A DNA stretch of 37,618 nucleotides from a bacterium (lineage in GTDB: Bacteria > 4484-113 > JAGGVC01): NCBI GenBank assembly GCA_039961635.1, contig JABRWB010000022.1, forward strand, positions 1 through 37,618. The letters are read 5' to 3'. This document shows positions 23,968-32,712 of this stretch, in pieces. Under the pieces are notes generated by a model. It did not search any database and was not told the DNA's origin. It saw only the letters and a program-made list of their open reading frames with translations. Positions within the stretch are counted from its first letter, which is position 1, and the number at the start of each line of letters is the position of its first letter. The translations under genes and the position numbers were made by a program.

Positions 23968-24657
23968 GTGCCCGCCGGATTGGATTCTGACTTTCTTTCC
24001 TCTTTCCTCTCCCTCTCGCGCGCGGCGTTCCTTATCGAGACCGACGGATCGCTCGCGGTGCGGTCCGCGAGCCGGGGATACTTCCGCGGGATAGGCGAGC
24101 CGCTCCACACGCCAGTCGGCAGAAACCTGCGGGAGCTGCTCGCCGGAGGAACCAAGACGGCGGCGAGACTTTCGGAACTTGCATCGCAGGGAGGAATGGA
24201 GCCGGTTGCGCTTACGTTCCTGCCGCCGTTTCCCCAGCCGCGCAACGTTTCGGGCGTGGCTCTTGGCGCGGACGGCAGGCTGCTGCTGTTGCTCGAACGC
24301 GACGTGGACACGGTCGGCGCGGACTATCCAGCGCCAGAGCGGAGCTTTGTAAGCGAGGCCGGGGTTCACAAGGAGCTTTTCGCGACTCAGGACGAGCTGT
24401 CCCGGCTGCGCCGCGATCTCTCGCAGGCGCTCGACAGGCTCGCCGCAATCGAAGACCAGCGCGCGATGCTGCAGATGCTGGTGCCGATGATCTCGGCGGT
24501 TGCGGACAAGGCGAAAGATTTATCGTCGCTCGCCTTGATCATCTCGACGCGGCTGGGCGGCGAGAATGCGGAAAACGACGAGCTGTTGGCAAAGCTCGAA
24601 GCCGAAAGCGCGAAGCTGCACGAATTCGGCAAGCGTCTGGGAAGAGGGCTGGGCTGA
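23968..24657 (+). CDS. PAS-like domain with C-terminal coiled coil, unknown function
   Basis: A 229-residue protein if GTG 23968 is used. A longer frame reaching back to 23560 lies inside the LmeA-like gene and is spurious. Residues about 5-110 read like a small PAS-type sensor fold (RAAFLIETDGSLAV near the start, then a GRNLRELL helix and LGADGRLLLLLERD strands). Residues about 130-225 are a Leu/Arg/Glu-rich coiled coil that could mediate dimerisation. There is no kinase, GGDEF or other output domain, so it may be an adaptor. The GTG sits 6 nt after a TATAAT box, so the transcript is likely leaderless. Confidence 0.65.
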   Translation: MPAGLDSDFLSSFLSLSRAAFLIETDGSLAVRSASRGYFRGIGEPLHTPVGRNLRELLAGGTKTAARLSELASQGGMEPVALTFLPPFPQPRNVSGVALGADGRLLLLLERDVDTVGADYPAPERSFVSEAGVHKELFATQDELSRLRRDLSQALDRLAAIEDQRAMLQMLVPMISAVADKAKDLSSLALIISTRLGGENAENDELLAKLEAESAKLHEFGKRLGRGLG

Positions 24658-24676
24658 TGCCGGCCCGGCGATTAAA

Positions 24677-25264
24677 ATGGAAAACACCAATTTTCTCTAC
24701 GACGACGTTGCGGCGCTCGTGCCGCTGACCGCGGAGCACGTGCCGGATATGGTTAAGTGGGTAAACGATCCGGCGGTCATCCACTTCCTGATGATTCCGG
24801 GCAACCTTACCACCGACCAGGAAATGCAATGGCTCGAACGCGTGAGAAACGACCAGAGCCAGATCGTGATGGGGATAGTCGAGCGGGAGGGGGGGAAATA
24901 CGTCGGCAACATCGGACTGCACAACATCTCGCGGCGCAACTCGCATGCCGAGTACGGGATCTTCATAGGCGAGCGCGAATTCTGGGGAAGGGGAATCGGC
25001 ACTTCGGCCGGAAGACTTATTATCGACCACGGCTTCAATACATTGAACCTGAACCGGATATTTTTGCGCGTTTACGCGTTCAACGAGCGCGGGATCGCGT
25101 GCTACAAAAAGCTGGGATTCACAGAGGAAGGTCGGCTGCGCGGCCACGTTTTCAAGGACGGGCGCTACCACGACGAGGTGATGATGGGAGTTCTAAGGGA
25201 CGAATGGAACGAGCGATGGAAGGAGTGGCGCGCGCGGCAGCGAAAGCGGTACGGAATCGAGTGA
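24677..25264 (+). CDS. GNAT-family N-acetyltransferase (RimJ/RimL type)
   Basis: A 195-residue acetyl-CoA-dependent acetyltransferase. The acetyl-CoA loop is GRGIGTSAG at 104-112, following EYGIFIGEREFWG. The C-terminal signature NERGIACYKKLGF (136-148) and the tail RGHVFKDGRYHDEVMMG are typical of RimJ/RimL- and SpeG-like members that modify protein N-termini or small amines. The substrate cannot be told. I chose ATG 24677, where the fold begins, 19 nt after the preceding stop; an in-frame extension upstream lies in the previous gene. Its stop is 3 nt from the end of the convergent thermonuclease gene. Confidence 0.9.
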   Translation: MENTNFLYDDVAALVPLTAEHVPDMVKWVNDPAVIHFLMIPGNLTTDQEMQWLERVRNDQSQIVMGIVEREGGKYVGNIGLHNISRRNSHAEYGIFIGEREFWGRGIGTSAGRLIIDHGFNTLNLNRIFLRVYAFNERGIACYKKLGFTEEGRLRGHVFKDGRYHDEVMMGVLRDEWNERWKEWRARQRKRYGIE

Positions 25265-25267
25265 CGT

Positions 25268-25987
25268 TCACCGCGCCGGCTCGCCGATTTTTTCCTCGTC
25301 CGCCCAGAGCCCCCTGCCCTCCTCGCGCGCGGCGCGTTCCAGCGCGCGGAACTCCTCCATGTATTCAAACGGATACTTCGTGTACGCGAAGCCGTACCCC
25401 TGCGAGATAATTTCCGCGTTGATGAAGAAGTCGTCCGGATAACGCCATACGTACCCGAGGGTGCGGCCGTAGCGGTCGCGCCTCTCGTAGCCGAACGTCA
25501 TCCGCACTTGGCGGCCGTCCATCTCCCGCTTCGTGAACGCGGACGCCTCGCGCCCGAAATACTCCACGGGCTTTTGCGGATGCACGGTTTCCGGCGTGTC
25601 CACGCCGATCAGCCTCACCTTTTCGCCGTCCGAGAGCCGCAGCGTGTCCCCGTCCACGACTTTGGACACGCGGTACACCGGCTCGTCCGCGCTCCACCGC
25701 GGGCGCGGGATGTCCGCCGCGGTGCGCACCGACGGCGGATCGACGCGGATATCCGCGCGGCCGGAGTAGTTCGATTCGCCGCGCGCGCCTTCCGACGCAT
25801 TCTGCGCCGGCGCGCTTTGTCCGCTATCGGGAGCACTGGTTCCGTCCGCCTGCGGCCGCGCAAGGATCGACGCAAGCACGAAGGCGACAACGAGCATCGC
25901 CGCGGGCGCGGATGCGCAGCCGCGTCTCAACGCGCGCCTCGCGGCGCGCCTTGCGCTTCTCCTGACGATACCCGACTGCCTGGGCAC
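25268..25987 (-). CDS. Thermonuclease (SNase-like) with N-terminal membrane segment
   Basis: A 239-residue protein with an Arg-rich start, a hydrophobic segment at about 30-44 and an SNase-like domain at about 103-235. The fold motifs are KVVDGDTLRL at 109-118, VRLIGVDTPET at 124-134 (R125 and E133 match catalytic residues of staphylococcal nuclease) and RDRYGRTLGYV at 170-180 (R175 the other catalytic Arg). It is probably exported or membrane-tethered and cuts DNA or RNA outside the cell, with calcium. The GTG at 25987 lies 5 nt after a TATCAT -10 element; ATG 25897 at the hydrophobic segment is an alternative start. It is transcribed away from mnmG. Confidence 0.85.
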   Translation of the reverse strand: MPRQSGIVRRSARRAARRALRRGCASAPAAMLVVAFVLASILARPQADGTSAPDSGQSAPAQNASEGARGESNYSGRADIRVDPPSVRTAADIPRPRWSADEPVYRVSKVVDGDTLRLSDGEKVRLIGVDTPETVHPQKPVEYFGREASAFTKREMDGRQVRMTFGYERRDRYGRTLGYVWRYPDDFFINAEIISQGYGFAYTKYPFEYMEEFRALERAAREEGRGLWADEEKIGEPAR

Positions 25988-25992
25988 ACTAA

Positions 25993-25998
25993 ATGATA
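25993..25998 (-). promoter_or_regulatory. TATCAT -10 element of the thermonuclease gene
   Basis: Read on the minus strand, GGG-TATCAT sits 5 nt before GTG 25987. This is the same short-leader layout as the plus-strand genes nearby, though without the following C. Confidence 0.4.
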
Positions 25999-26127
25999 CC
26001 CGTATTCAAGTGCTTTTGTCGAATATCGAACGAAAATTTGGAAAAAATTGTCGAGCCGGCAATTTTGTCGTCGTGAATGACGCCTTAAACGGCTGCAGAA
26101 TTTCAGCTCTCGTCGCCAAACCGCTGG

Positions 26128-26133
26128 TATAAT
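26128..26133 (+). promoter_or_regulatory. TATAATC extended -10 element of mnmG
   Basis: TGG-TATAAT followed by C is an extended -10. Only 10 nt separate it from ATG 26144, so the mRNA leader would be about 4 nt or absent, and no Shine-Dalgarno sequence is found. Confidence 0.6.
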
Positions 26134-26143
26134 CCCGCGGCCA

Positions 26144-28057
26144 ATGGAATCCGGAAAATTCGATGTGATTGTGGTCGGCGGCGGGCATGCGGGCGTGGAA
26201 GCCGCGCTGGCATGCGCGCGCATGGGGAGGAAAACCGCGCTGATCACGATGAGCTTGGACGCGATCGGCCGTATGAGCTGCAATCCCTCGATCGGCGGGC
26301 CGGCGAAAGGACATTTGGTCAGAGAAATCGACGCTCTGGGCGGCGTGATGGGGGAAGCGATAGACAAAAGCTTTCTCAACATCCGGCGTCTCAACACAAG
26401 CAAAGGCCCGGCGGTCTGGACGCTCCGCGCGCAGGCGGACAGGCCTCGCTACGCCGCCGAAATAAAGGCCGCGCTAGGCCGCGAACGAAATCTGGAAGTC
26501 ATTGAAGGCACGGTCGGAGAGCCGATCGTACGCGAAACGGCTCCCGGAAGCGGCTATGAGATGCAAATCGAAGGCGTCCGGACGGTTGAAGGCCGAGAAT
26601 TCTGGGCGCGCCGCGTCGTCATTTGCCCGGGAACTTTTCTCGGCGGGATGCTTTTTATCGGAGAAGAGCGGATTATCGGCGGCAGGTGGGGCGAACCTGC
26701 AAGCCGGGAGCTTTCCGATTCTCTCCGAGCGTTAGGATTCAACCTTGGAAGGCTAAAAACGGGAACTTCGCCGCGCGTCGACGGCGCATCGCTGGATTAC
26801 ACGGCGCTAGAAGTTCAACCTACCGAGTATTTCGAAAAAGGTTTTTCAAGCTTCCACCACATGGCGGATCTCCCGACTCTCGCCTGCTGGCTGACGCGCA
26901 CGAACGCGGAAACAATCGAATACATAGGGCGCAACCGCCACCGCGCGGCGCTTTTCAGCGGCGACATTACGGGCGTCGGCCCGCGCTACTGCCCCAGCAT
27001 CGAGGACAAAGTCGTCCGGTTTCCCGAAAACATCGGCCATCCGGTGTTTGTCGAGCCGGAAGGCTGGGATACCGAGCAGGTCTATCTGCAAGGGCTGTCA
27101 ACTTCGCTTCCCCGTGATGTCCAGGAACGATTCGTACGGACCATTGCGGGGATGGAAAACGCCCGGATCAACCGGCCCGGCTATGCGGTCGAATACGATT
27201 ACCAGGATCCGATGTTATTGCATCCGACACTGGAAACCAAGCGGTGCAGGGGACTTTACTTCGCCGGACAAATCAACGGAACCAGCGGCTACGAGGAGGC
27301 GGCGGCGCAGGGCATTGTCGCGGGAATCAATGCCGGTCTGGCTTCAGCCGGCCTTGGCGAATTTGTTTTGGGCCGCGATCGCGGGTATATCGGCGTTCTG
27401 ATTGACGATCTCGTCACCAAAGGCGTAAACGATCCGTACAGAATGTTTACGGCCCGATGCGAATACCGCCTTCTTTGCCGCCACGACAACGCGGCGCTGC
27501 GACTGGCCGAACTTGGATTTAGAGCGGGCTGCGTTTCGGAGCGAAAGCTCGCCTTGATTTCGGCGCTCAAAAACGAAATTGACGAGCTTTCGGCCTTGCT
27601 GAAAAGCCTAATTCTGCGCCCGGAAGAGGTCCAGGCGCTTGGAGCGGGCAACAAGGGCGCAAAATCGGCATTCGAAGCTTTGAAGGTGCCGGAAATGTCG
27701 ATTGCAAAAATGTTTCACGTGAAACAATCGCTCGATCCATCAGCCCTTGCAAACGGCTGGGGCGCGCTGGCGCGCTTCTCGCCCGAAGCGATTGAGCAGG
27801 CCGAGGTGGAAATCAAATATGAAGGATATATCGCCCGGCAGCTCGAAGAAGTCGAGCGCTACCGGCGCAGCGAATCGCTTGCCGTTCCGCGTCAATTCGA
27901 TTTTGCTTCGCTTACAAATATGTCCAAGGAAGCCCGCGAAAAACTGGACAAAGTTCGGCCGCGGACATTCGGCCAAGCAATCAGGGTGAGCGGCGTTTCC
28001 CCCGCGGACGCCCAGGTGCTTCTGATCGGACTTCGGGCCGCAGCCGCGAACGCTTGA
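26144..28057 (+). CDS. mnmG: tRNA uridine-5-carboxymethylaminomethyl modification enzyme MnmG (GidA)
   Basis: A 637-residue FAD enzyme which, with MnmE, installs the (carboxymethyl)aminomethyl group on wobble uridine 34 of certain tRNAs. Visible marks: the Rossmann motif [14 protein letters not shown] at 9-22, the family signature [50 protein letters not shown], and [17 protein letters not shown]. The C-terminal GidA helical region runs to about 635, and the length is normal for MnmG. ATG 26144 starts 10 nt after a TATAAT box with no ribosome site. The gene is often found next to the replication origin in bacteria, and here the downstream stretch carries DnaA-box-like sequences. No mnmE or rsmG is adjacent. 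Confidence 0.97.
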   Translation: MESGKFDVIVVGGGHAGVEAALACARMGRKTALITMSLDAIGRMSCNPSIGGPAKGHLVREIDALGGVMGEAIDKSFLNIRRLNTSKGPAVWTLRAQADRPRYAAEIKAALGRERNLEVIEGTVGEPIVRETAPGSGYEMQIEGVRTVEGREFWARRVVICPGTFLGGMLFIGEERIIGGRWGEPASRELSDSLRALGFNLGRLKTGTSPRVDGASLDYTALEVQPTEYFEKGFSSFHHMADLPTLACWLTRTNAETIEYIGRNRHRAALFSGDITGVGPRYCPSIEDKVVRFPENIGHPVFVEPEGWDTEQVYLQGLSTSLPRDVQERFVRTIAGMENARINRPGYAVEYDYQDPMLLHPTLETKRCRGLYFAGQINGTSGYEEAAAQGIVAGINAGLASAGLGEFVLGRDRGYIGVLIDDLVTKGVNDPYRMFTARCEYRLLCRHDNAALRLAELGFRAGCVSERKLALISALKNEIDELSALLKSLILRPEEVQALGAGNKGAKSAFEALKVPEMSIAKMFHVKQSLDPSALANGWGALARFSPEAIEQAEVEIKYEGYIARQLEEVERYRRSESLAVPRQFDFASLTNMSKEAREKLDKVRPRTFGQAIRVSGVSPADAQVLLIGLRAAAANA

Positions 28058-28480
28058 GGCTCACGAAACCAGCCAGTCAATTTCGCGCGGCAATTTCCCA
28101 ATTCCAAATATTTCACAAGCGTAATCAAATCATTAATGCATTTTAATAGCTCTCAACCTTTGCGAATATGGAGAATTCTCATGCGCCTCATGAAGCCCCG
28201 AAAATGCACTATACTGATGTATTGCTGATTTTGGCCGATTTCGCGGCTTTTCCACAAGTTATCAACATGACGAGTTGTTAACATCGCCTGGCGCTTTTCC
28301 TTGTCTAACTGCATGTTGACTTTTATTAAACCCTCCCCCCCTCGCGCAAGGCATTATCAGGCCGCATCAGTATTGAATTCCGGCCGCGCATTGTCGCAAT
28401 ACAGGCTCTGGATAAGGCTTCAAGCCGATTCTTGCACTCTGGAATTTTTTTGCTATCGTAGCGTTTTGGCGCGGTCTTAA
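28058..28480. other. Candidate chromosomal replication origin (oriC) downstream of mnmG
   Basis: This stretch of about 420 nt without a gene is visibly AT-richer than its surroundings. DnaA-box-like nonamers are TTTTCCACA (28248-28256) and TTATCAACA (28259-28267), separated by 2 nt in the same orientation, and TTATCCAGA on the minus strand (28407-28415), each one mismatch from TTATCCACA. A GTTAAC palindrome and T-rich runs lie between them. The position next to mnmG (gidA) is a classic origin context. No dnaA, dnaN, parA or rsmG is seen, and the boxes are few, so this is only a candidate. Confidence 0.35.
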
Positions 28481-28481
28481 T

Positions 28482-28510
28482 TTGACAACTCGAAGTGTTG
28501 ACAATAAACT
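28482..28510 (+). promoter_or_regulatory. Promoter of the histone-H1-like gene
   Basis: TTGACA (28482-28487), a 17-nt spacer and TAAACT (28505-28510). Transcription should start about 22 nt before the GTG at 28539, and the leader contains CGGAGG. A second TTGACA at 28498 has no matching -10. Confidence 0.6.
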
Positions 28511-28538
28511 TAATTATCTCTCTTACCGGAGGTGTGTT

Positions 28539-28691
28539 GTGGCTGCAAAGAAGGTGACAAGCAAGGCTGCAAAGCCTGCTGCCAAGGCTGCTGCGAAGAA
28601 GGCCGCGCCCGCGAAGAAGGCTGCGCCCGCGAAGAAGGCTGCGCCTGCGAAGAAGGCAGCACCGAAGAAGACCGCAACCAAGAAGAAGTAG
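28539..28691 (+). CDS. Small Lys/Ala/Pro-rich histone-H1-like protein
   Basis: A 50-residue protein made almost wholly of Lys, Ala and Pro. Its core is several direct copies of the pentad-like unit KKAAPA, ending in TATKKK. Such tails occur in bacterial histone-H1-like or HU-tail proteins that bind DNA non-specifically through charge, so nucleoid binding is the likely role. I chose GTG 28539 because GGAGG lies 7 nt upstream and a good promoter precedes it; a longer in-frame extension upstream would cross that promoter. A rho-independent terminator follows at 28728-28761, so this is a single-gene transcript. The repeats make its length prone to change. Confidence 0.8.
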   Translation: MAAKKVTSKAAKPAAKAAAKKAAPAKKAAPAKKAAPAKKAAPKKTATKKK

Positions 28692-28727
28692 CAGGTTTTG
28701 GTCTTACCGGACCTTGTTGTCTGGTGA

Positions 28728-28761
28728 AAGGGCTTTCGGCTCTGGGCCGGAGCCCTTTTTT
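28728..28761 (+). terminator. Rho-independent terminator
   Basis: AAGGGCT and AGCCCTT form a 7-bp outer stem with an inner CGGC/GCCG stem, followed by a run of six T. It lies 37 nt after the stop of the Lys/Ala/Pro-rich gene. Confidence 0.85.
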
Positions 28762-28889
28762 GTCGCCCGGATTCGGGATAAGTGCCCGTCCGGGTAAGCG
28801 CCGTCCGCACGATGTTAGGGATGTGACGCGATTCACTTACAAATCCCCGTTCCGGCCTTATATGTTTGCCTCCGCTTCCGCCCCGACTA

Positions 28890-28895
28890 TATAAT
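28890..28895 (+). promoter_or_regulatory. TATAATC -10 element upstream of nifJ
   Basis: TATAAT followed by C inside TATATAATC. It is 158 nt before ATG 29054, so unlike its neighbours this transcript would have a long leader, ending in an AGAGGTGG ribosome site. Confidence 0.5.
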
Positions 28896-29053
28896 CGGCT
28901 TTGGACCGGCGGCGATGCCAAAGCGCGATTGGATAACGATGCGCGCGGGAAGCGCACCTTGCATTTGCACCTAGGCACCCGGCGAAAGATGGTACGCGGC
29001 ACAGTTCGCGCCGCGTCCGGATTGCGTCCCGATCTCGGTTAAGAGGTGGAACC

Positions 29054-32000
29054 ATGAATCTCGGAAAAGTCACTCTCGACGGCAATTACGCCGCGGCTTA
29101 CGTGGCGCATGCGACGAACGAGGTGATTGCGATATATCCAATCACTCCGTCTTCGGTGATGGGAGAGGTGGCCGACGAATACTCGGCTCACGGAAAGAAA
29201 AACATTTGGGGGCAAGTCCCGACCGTCGTCGAGATGCAGAGCGAGGGCGGCGCCGCGGGCGCGATCCACGGCGCGCTGACCGGCGGCTCGCTTGCGACCA
29301 CGTTCACCGCGTCGCAGGGCCTGCTTTTGATGATCCCGAACATGTACAAAATCGCGGGCGAGCTGTCTCCCACCGTTTTTCACGTTTCGGCGAGGGCAAT
29401 TTCGGCGCAGGCGCTCTCGATCTTCGGCGACCACCAGGATGTTTACGCGACGCGCATGACCGGCTTCGGATTGATAGCATCCGGCAACGCGCAGGAAGTG
29501 ATGGACAACGCGCTTTGCGCGCAGCGGGCGACGCTTAAAAGCCGCGTCCCGATGCTGCACTTCTTCGACGGATTCCGCACGAGCCACGAAGTGCAGAAAA
29601 TAGACAACGTATCCTTCGATACGATGCGCGAAATGCTGGACGAAGAAGACATAATCGCGGTGCGGGACCGCGCGCTGCGCCCGGAAAACCCGACAATGCG
29701 CGGCACCGCCCAGAATCCGGACATTTATTTCCAAGCGCGCGAAACCGTCAACAGGTACTACGACGCATGCCCCGACCTGGTACAGGAAGCCTACGACAAA
29801 TTTGCGCGGCTCACCGGGCGGCAGTATCATTTGTTCGACTACGTGGGTCACAAGCGCGCGGAGACCGTTATAGTGATAATGGGCTCCGGAGCGGAGACGT
29901 GCGAAGAAGCGATCAACTGGCTTAACAAGGAGCGCAAAACAAAGTACGGCTTGATCAAAGTCCGGCTGTACCGCCCGTTTTCCATACGGCATTTCATCGA
30001 CGCGCTGCCGTCCAGCGTGAAGCATGTCGTCGCGCTTGACCGCACCAAAGAACCCGGCGCGGCCGGCGAGCCGCTTTATCTGGATGTCGTGAACGCCGTT
30101 GACGCGGCCGTCGCCGGCGGCAAGCTCCGCAAGCGCCCGCTCGTGATAGGGGGACGCTACGGGCTTTCCAGCAAGGAATTCACGCCGTCAATGGTCAACG
30201 CTGTTTTCGAGCACGCGCGCGGCTCCAACCCGTTCCACGGATTCACTGTGGGAATCAAGGACGATGTGACGCACCTCTCGCTGGAAATTCCGGAAGACCT
30301 CGACACAGAGCATCCTTCGACTTTTCGCGCGAAATTCTGGGGTCTCGGCGCGGACGGCACGGTTGGCGCAAGCAAAAACAACATCACCGTCGTGGGCGAC
30401 AACTCGAAAAAGTACGTGCAGGGCTTCTTCGTGTACGACTCGAAAAAGGCGGGGGGCGTGACATGCAGCCACCTTCGTTTTTCCGACAAACCGATCAAAA
30501 GCACTTACCTGATTCAGCGCCCGGATTTCGTCGCGGTCCACAGCGAGTCCTTTTGGGGCAGAATCAACACGCTTAAGGGGATAAAGGAAGGCGGGACGGT
30601 TCTTTTCAACACCTTTCATAAACCGGAGGAGCTTTTCGACGCGCTGCCGCGGCAGGAGCAGGAAATCATTCTCGAAAGAAAGCTCAAGGTCTACTGCATA
30701 AACGCGTACGACATCGCGAAAGAGCTCGGCTTGCCCGGAAGAATAAATACGACGATGCAGGCGGCGTTCTTCAAGGTTTCCGGCGTTCTTCCCGAATCCA
30801 AATACGTCAAGGCGATCGAGGGCGCGATCAAGAAGAGCTTCTCATCGAAAGGCCAAAAAGTGGTTGATCAAAACATCGCCGCGTTCCGCAAAGGACTCAC
30901 GGAAGTGCGCGAGGTGCCGATTCCCGAAAAGATAACCAAATCGGGCAAGCCCTTCAGCCTGATGATGAACATGACCGATGAAGAAAGGGAGTTCTACGAG
31001 GAAGTCGTCGTTCCGATCGCGCGGATGGAAGGAGATGAAGTTCCCGTATCCAAGCTCGCAGTGGACGGCTTCTTCCCCACCGCGACCGCGCAGTTCGAAA
31101 AGCGCTCGATTGCGACGCACCTGCCCGAATGGCACGCCGACCTGTGCACACAGTGCAACCTGTGCGCGTTCGTCTGCCCGCATGCGGCCATCCGGCCGAA
31201 GGTTTCCAAGGAAGCGGAGATCGAAGCCGATCCCAATGTCTATCAGACGATCCAATACGTGGACAAGCTGGCCGAACCGGATGACCGCTATCGCATCCAG
31301 GTTTATCCGGATGACTGCACAGGCTGCGAGGCCTGCGTGGTTGTGTGCCCCGGCATCGAAAAGATCGGCGGGCAGGAAACCGGCAGGCGCGCCTTGATGA
31401 TGGTTCTCAAGAGCGAAATCGCGGACGACCTGCGCGCGTCGCTTGCGGAATTCGAGCGGCTGCCCGACACTCCGGAGCGGCTTATCAAGTCCAACGTCAA
31501 GGGCGTTATGTTCCGCCGTCCCCTGTTCGAGTTTTCGGGCGCGTGCGCGGGCTGCGGCGAAACTCCGTACATAAAGCTCGTAACCCAGCTTTTCGGCGAC
31601 AGGATGATGCAGGCCAACGCGACCGGGTGCAGCTCCATTTTCGGCGGGACCGCGCCCACATCGCCCTACTGCAAGGACGATCGCGGATGGGGTCCGGCAT
31701 GGTCGAGCTCGCTTTTCGAAGACAACGCCGAATTCGGAATGGGAATGCGGCTCTCCGTCAACAAGCTGCACGAAAAGGCGTTCATGCTGCGCGACAAGAT
31801 TCTTGCCGACAGCGCGGCTCCGGGCGAAATAAAGGATCTCATCGCGAAGCTTGCCACGATAGCGGAGCAGTACAAAAGCGCTGACGCGATCCGCGAAAAC
31901 CAGGATTTAATAGAAGAGCTGGCGGTCTTGCTCGAAAAGCGCGACGGGAAGCTGGACGCGGATCTGATGGAGCTCAAGGCGCTTCTCCCCTATTTCGTCA

Positions 32001-32683
32001 AGAAGTCGATCTGGATCGTGGGAGGCGACGGATGGGCATACGACATCGGCTACGGCGGACTCGACCACATGCTGACGAGCGGCGAGGACGTGAACGTTCT
32101 CGTTCTAGACACCGAGGTTTATTCCAACACGGGAGGCCAGCGCAGCAAGGCCACTCCGCTGGCCGCGGTTGCCAAGTTTGCCTCAAGCGGCAAGCGCGTC
32201 GCGAAAAAAGACCTCGGCCTTTTGGCGATGAGCTATCGCACGGTATACGTGACGAGCGTTTCCTACGGCGCGCGGCCGGGCCAGGTGGTGAAGGCGCTGA
32301 TGGAAGCGGAGGAATACCCCGGCACATCGCTAGTTATCGCGTACGCGGCGTGCATGGAGCACGGTCTCGACCTGAAGGACGGCACGGTGCACGGCAAGAT
32401 GGCGGTCGAAAGCGGCTACTGGCCGATTTACCGCTATGACCCGCGGCTGATAGACGAAGGCAAGAATCCGCTCCAGCTCGATTTCAAAGAGCCCAAGTAC
32501 TCGTTCAAGGAATACGCGATGATGGAGAACCGTTTCCGCAGGCTCCTGCGCGAGTTTCCGCAGGAGGGCGAAGCGCTGCTCGGCATCGCGGAAACAGAGG
32601 TGCGCCGCCACTTCCTGTATTACAAGCACCTTGCCGAAATGGACTACAAGGATTTCAAGCGGGAAACGGCGGTCACCGCTTGA
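29054..32683 (+). CDS. nifJ: Pyruvate:ferredoxin (flavodoxin) oxidoreductase, single-chain
   Basis: A 1209-residue homodimer-type enzyme that converts pyruvate and CoA to acetyl-CoA and CO2, passing electrons to ferredoxin. It is a hallmark of anaerobic metabolism. The N-terminal pyrimidine-binding half begins with AYPITPSS-like IYPITPSSVMGE and VEMQSEGGAAGAIHGAL. Two ferredoxin-type 4Fe-4S motifs use C698/C701/C704/C708 and C755/C758/C761/C765. The C-terminal TPP domain shows CAGCGETPY, NATGCSSIFGG and VLDTEVYSNTGGQ with SKATPL. The length and domain order match NifJ/PFOR. ATG 29054 has AGAGGTGG upstream. The gene is followed after 29 nt by the PSP1-domain gene. Confidence 0.97.
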   Translation: MNLGKVTLDGNYAAAYVAHATNEVIAIYPITPSSVMGEVADEYSAHGKKNIWGQVPTVVEMQSEGGAAGAIHGALTGGSLATTFTASQGLLLMIPNMYKIAGELSPTVFHVSARAISAQALSIFGDHQDVYATRMTGFGLIASGNAQEVMDNALCAQRATLKSRVPMLHFFDGFRTSHEVQKIDNVSFDTMREMLDEEDIIAVRDRALRPENPTMRGTAQNPDIYFQARETVNRYYDACPDLVQEAYDKFARLTGRQYHLFDYVGHKRAETVIVIMGSGAETCEEAINWLNKERKTKYGLIKVRLYRPFSIRHFIDALPSSVKHVVALDRTKEPGAAGEPLYLDVVNAVDAAVAGGKLRKRPLVIGGRYGLSSKEFTPSMVNAVFEHARGSNPFHGFTVGIKDDVTHLSLEIPEDLDTEHPSTFRAKFWGLGADGTVGASKNNITVVGDNSKKYVQGFFVYDSKKAGGVTCSHLRFSDKPIKSTYLIQRPDFVAVHSESFWGRINTLKGIKEGGTVLFNTFHKPEELFDALPRQEQEIILERKLKVYCINAYDIAKELGLPGRINTTMQAAFFKVSGVLPESKYVKAIEGAIKKSFSSKGQKVVDQNIAAFRKGLTEVREVPIPEKITKSGKPFSLMMNMTDEEREFYEEVVVPIARMEGDEVPVSKLAVDGFFPTATAQFEKRSIATHLPEWHADLCTQCNLCAFVCPHAAIRPKVSKEAEIEADPNVYQTIQYVDKLAEPDDRYRIQVYPDDCTGCEACVVVCPGIEKIGGQETGRRALMMVLKSEIADDLRASLAEFERLPDTPERLIKSNVKGVMFRRPLFEFSGACAGCGETPYIKLVTQLFGDRMMQANATGCSSIFGGTAPTSPYCKDDRGWGPAWSSSLFEDNAEFGMGMRLSVNKLHEKAFMLRDKILADSAAPGEIKDLIAKLATIAEQYKSADAIRENQDLIEELAVLLEKRDGKLDADLMELKALLPYFVKKSIWIVGGDGWAYDIGYGGLDHMLTSGEDVNVLVLDTEVYSNTGGQRSKATPLAAVAKFASSGKRVAKKDLGLLAMSYRTVYVTSVSYGARPGQVVKALMEAEEYPGTSLVIAYAACMEHGLDLKDGTVHGKMAVESGYWPIYRYDPRLIDEGKNPLQLDFKEPKYSFKEYAMMENRFRRLLREFPQEGEALLGIAETEVRRHFLYYKHLAEMDYKDFKRETAVTA

Positions 32684-32712
32684 GCGGGGCGCGTTTGACG
32701 CCGCATTTATAG

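Larger units (their letters stand above)
28692..29053. other. Region between the histone-like gene and nifJ
   Basis: It holds the terminator at 28728-28761, a TATAATC box at 28890-28895, and then a 158-nt stretch up to the nifJ start. I recognise no riboswitch or gene in that leader. Between 28762 and 28889 I see nothing beyond a short CCCG/CGGG stem. Confidence 0.5.

Noticed and set aside
28510-29002. Minus-strand frames opposite the Lys/Ala/Pro-rich gene
   Set aside because: The Ala/Phe/Gly repeats are just the complement of the KKAAPA repeat. The plus-strand reading has a promoter, ribosome site and terminator.
29039-31771. Two long minus-strand frames opposite nifJ
   Set aside because: nifJ is unmistakable by its cluster and TPP motifs; the antisense frames show no motif and no ribosome sites.
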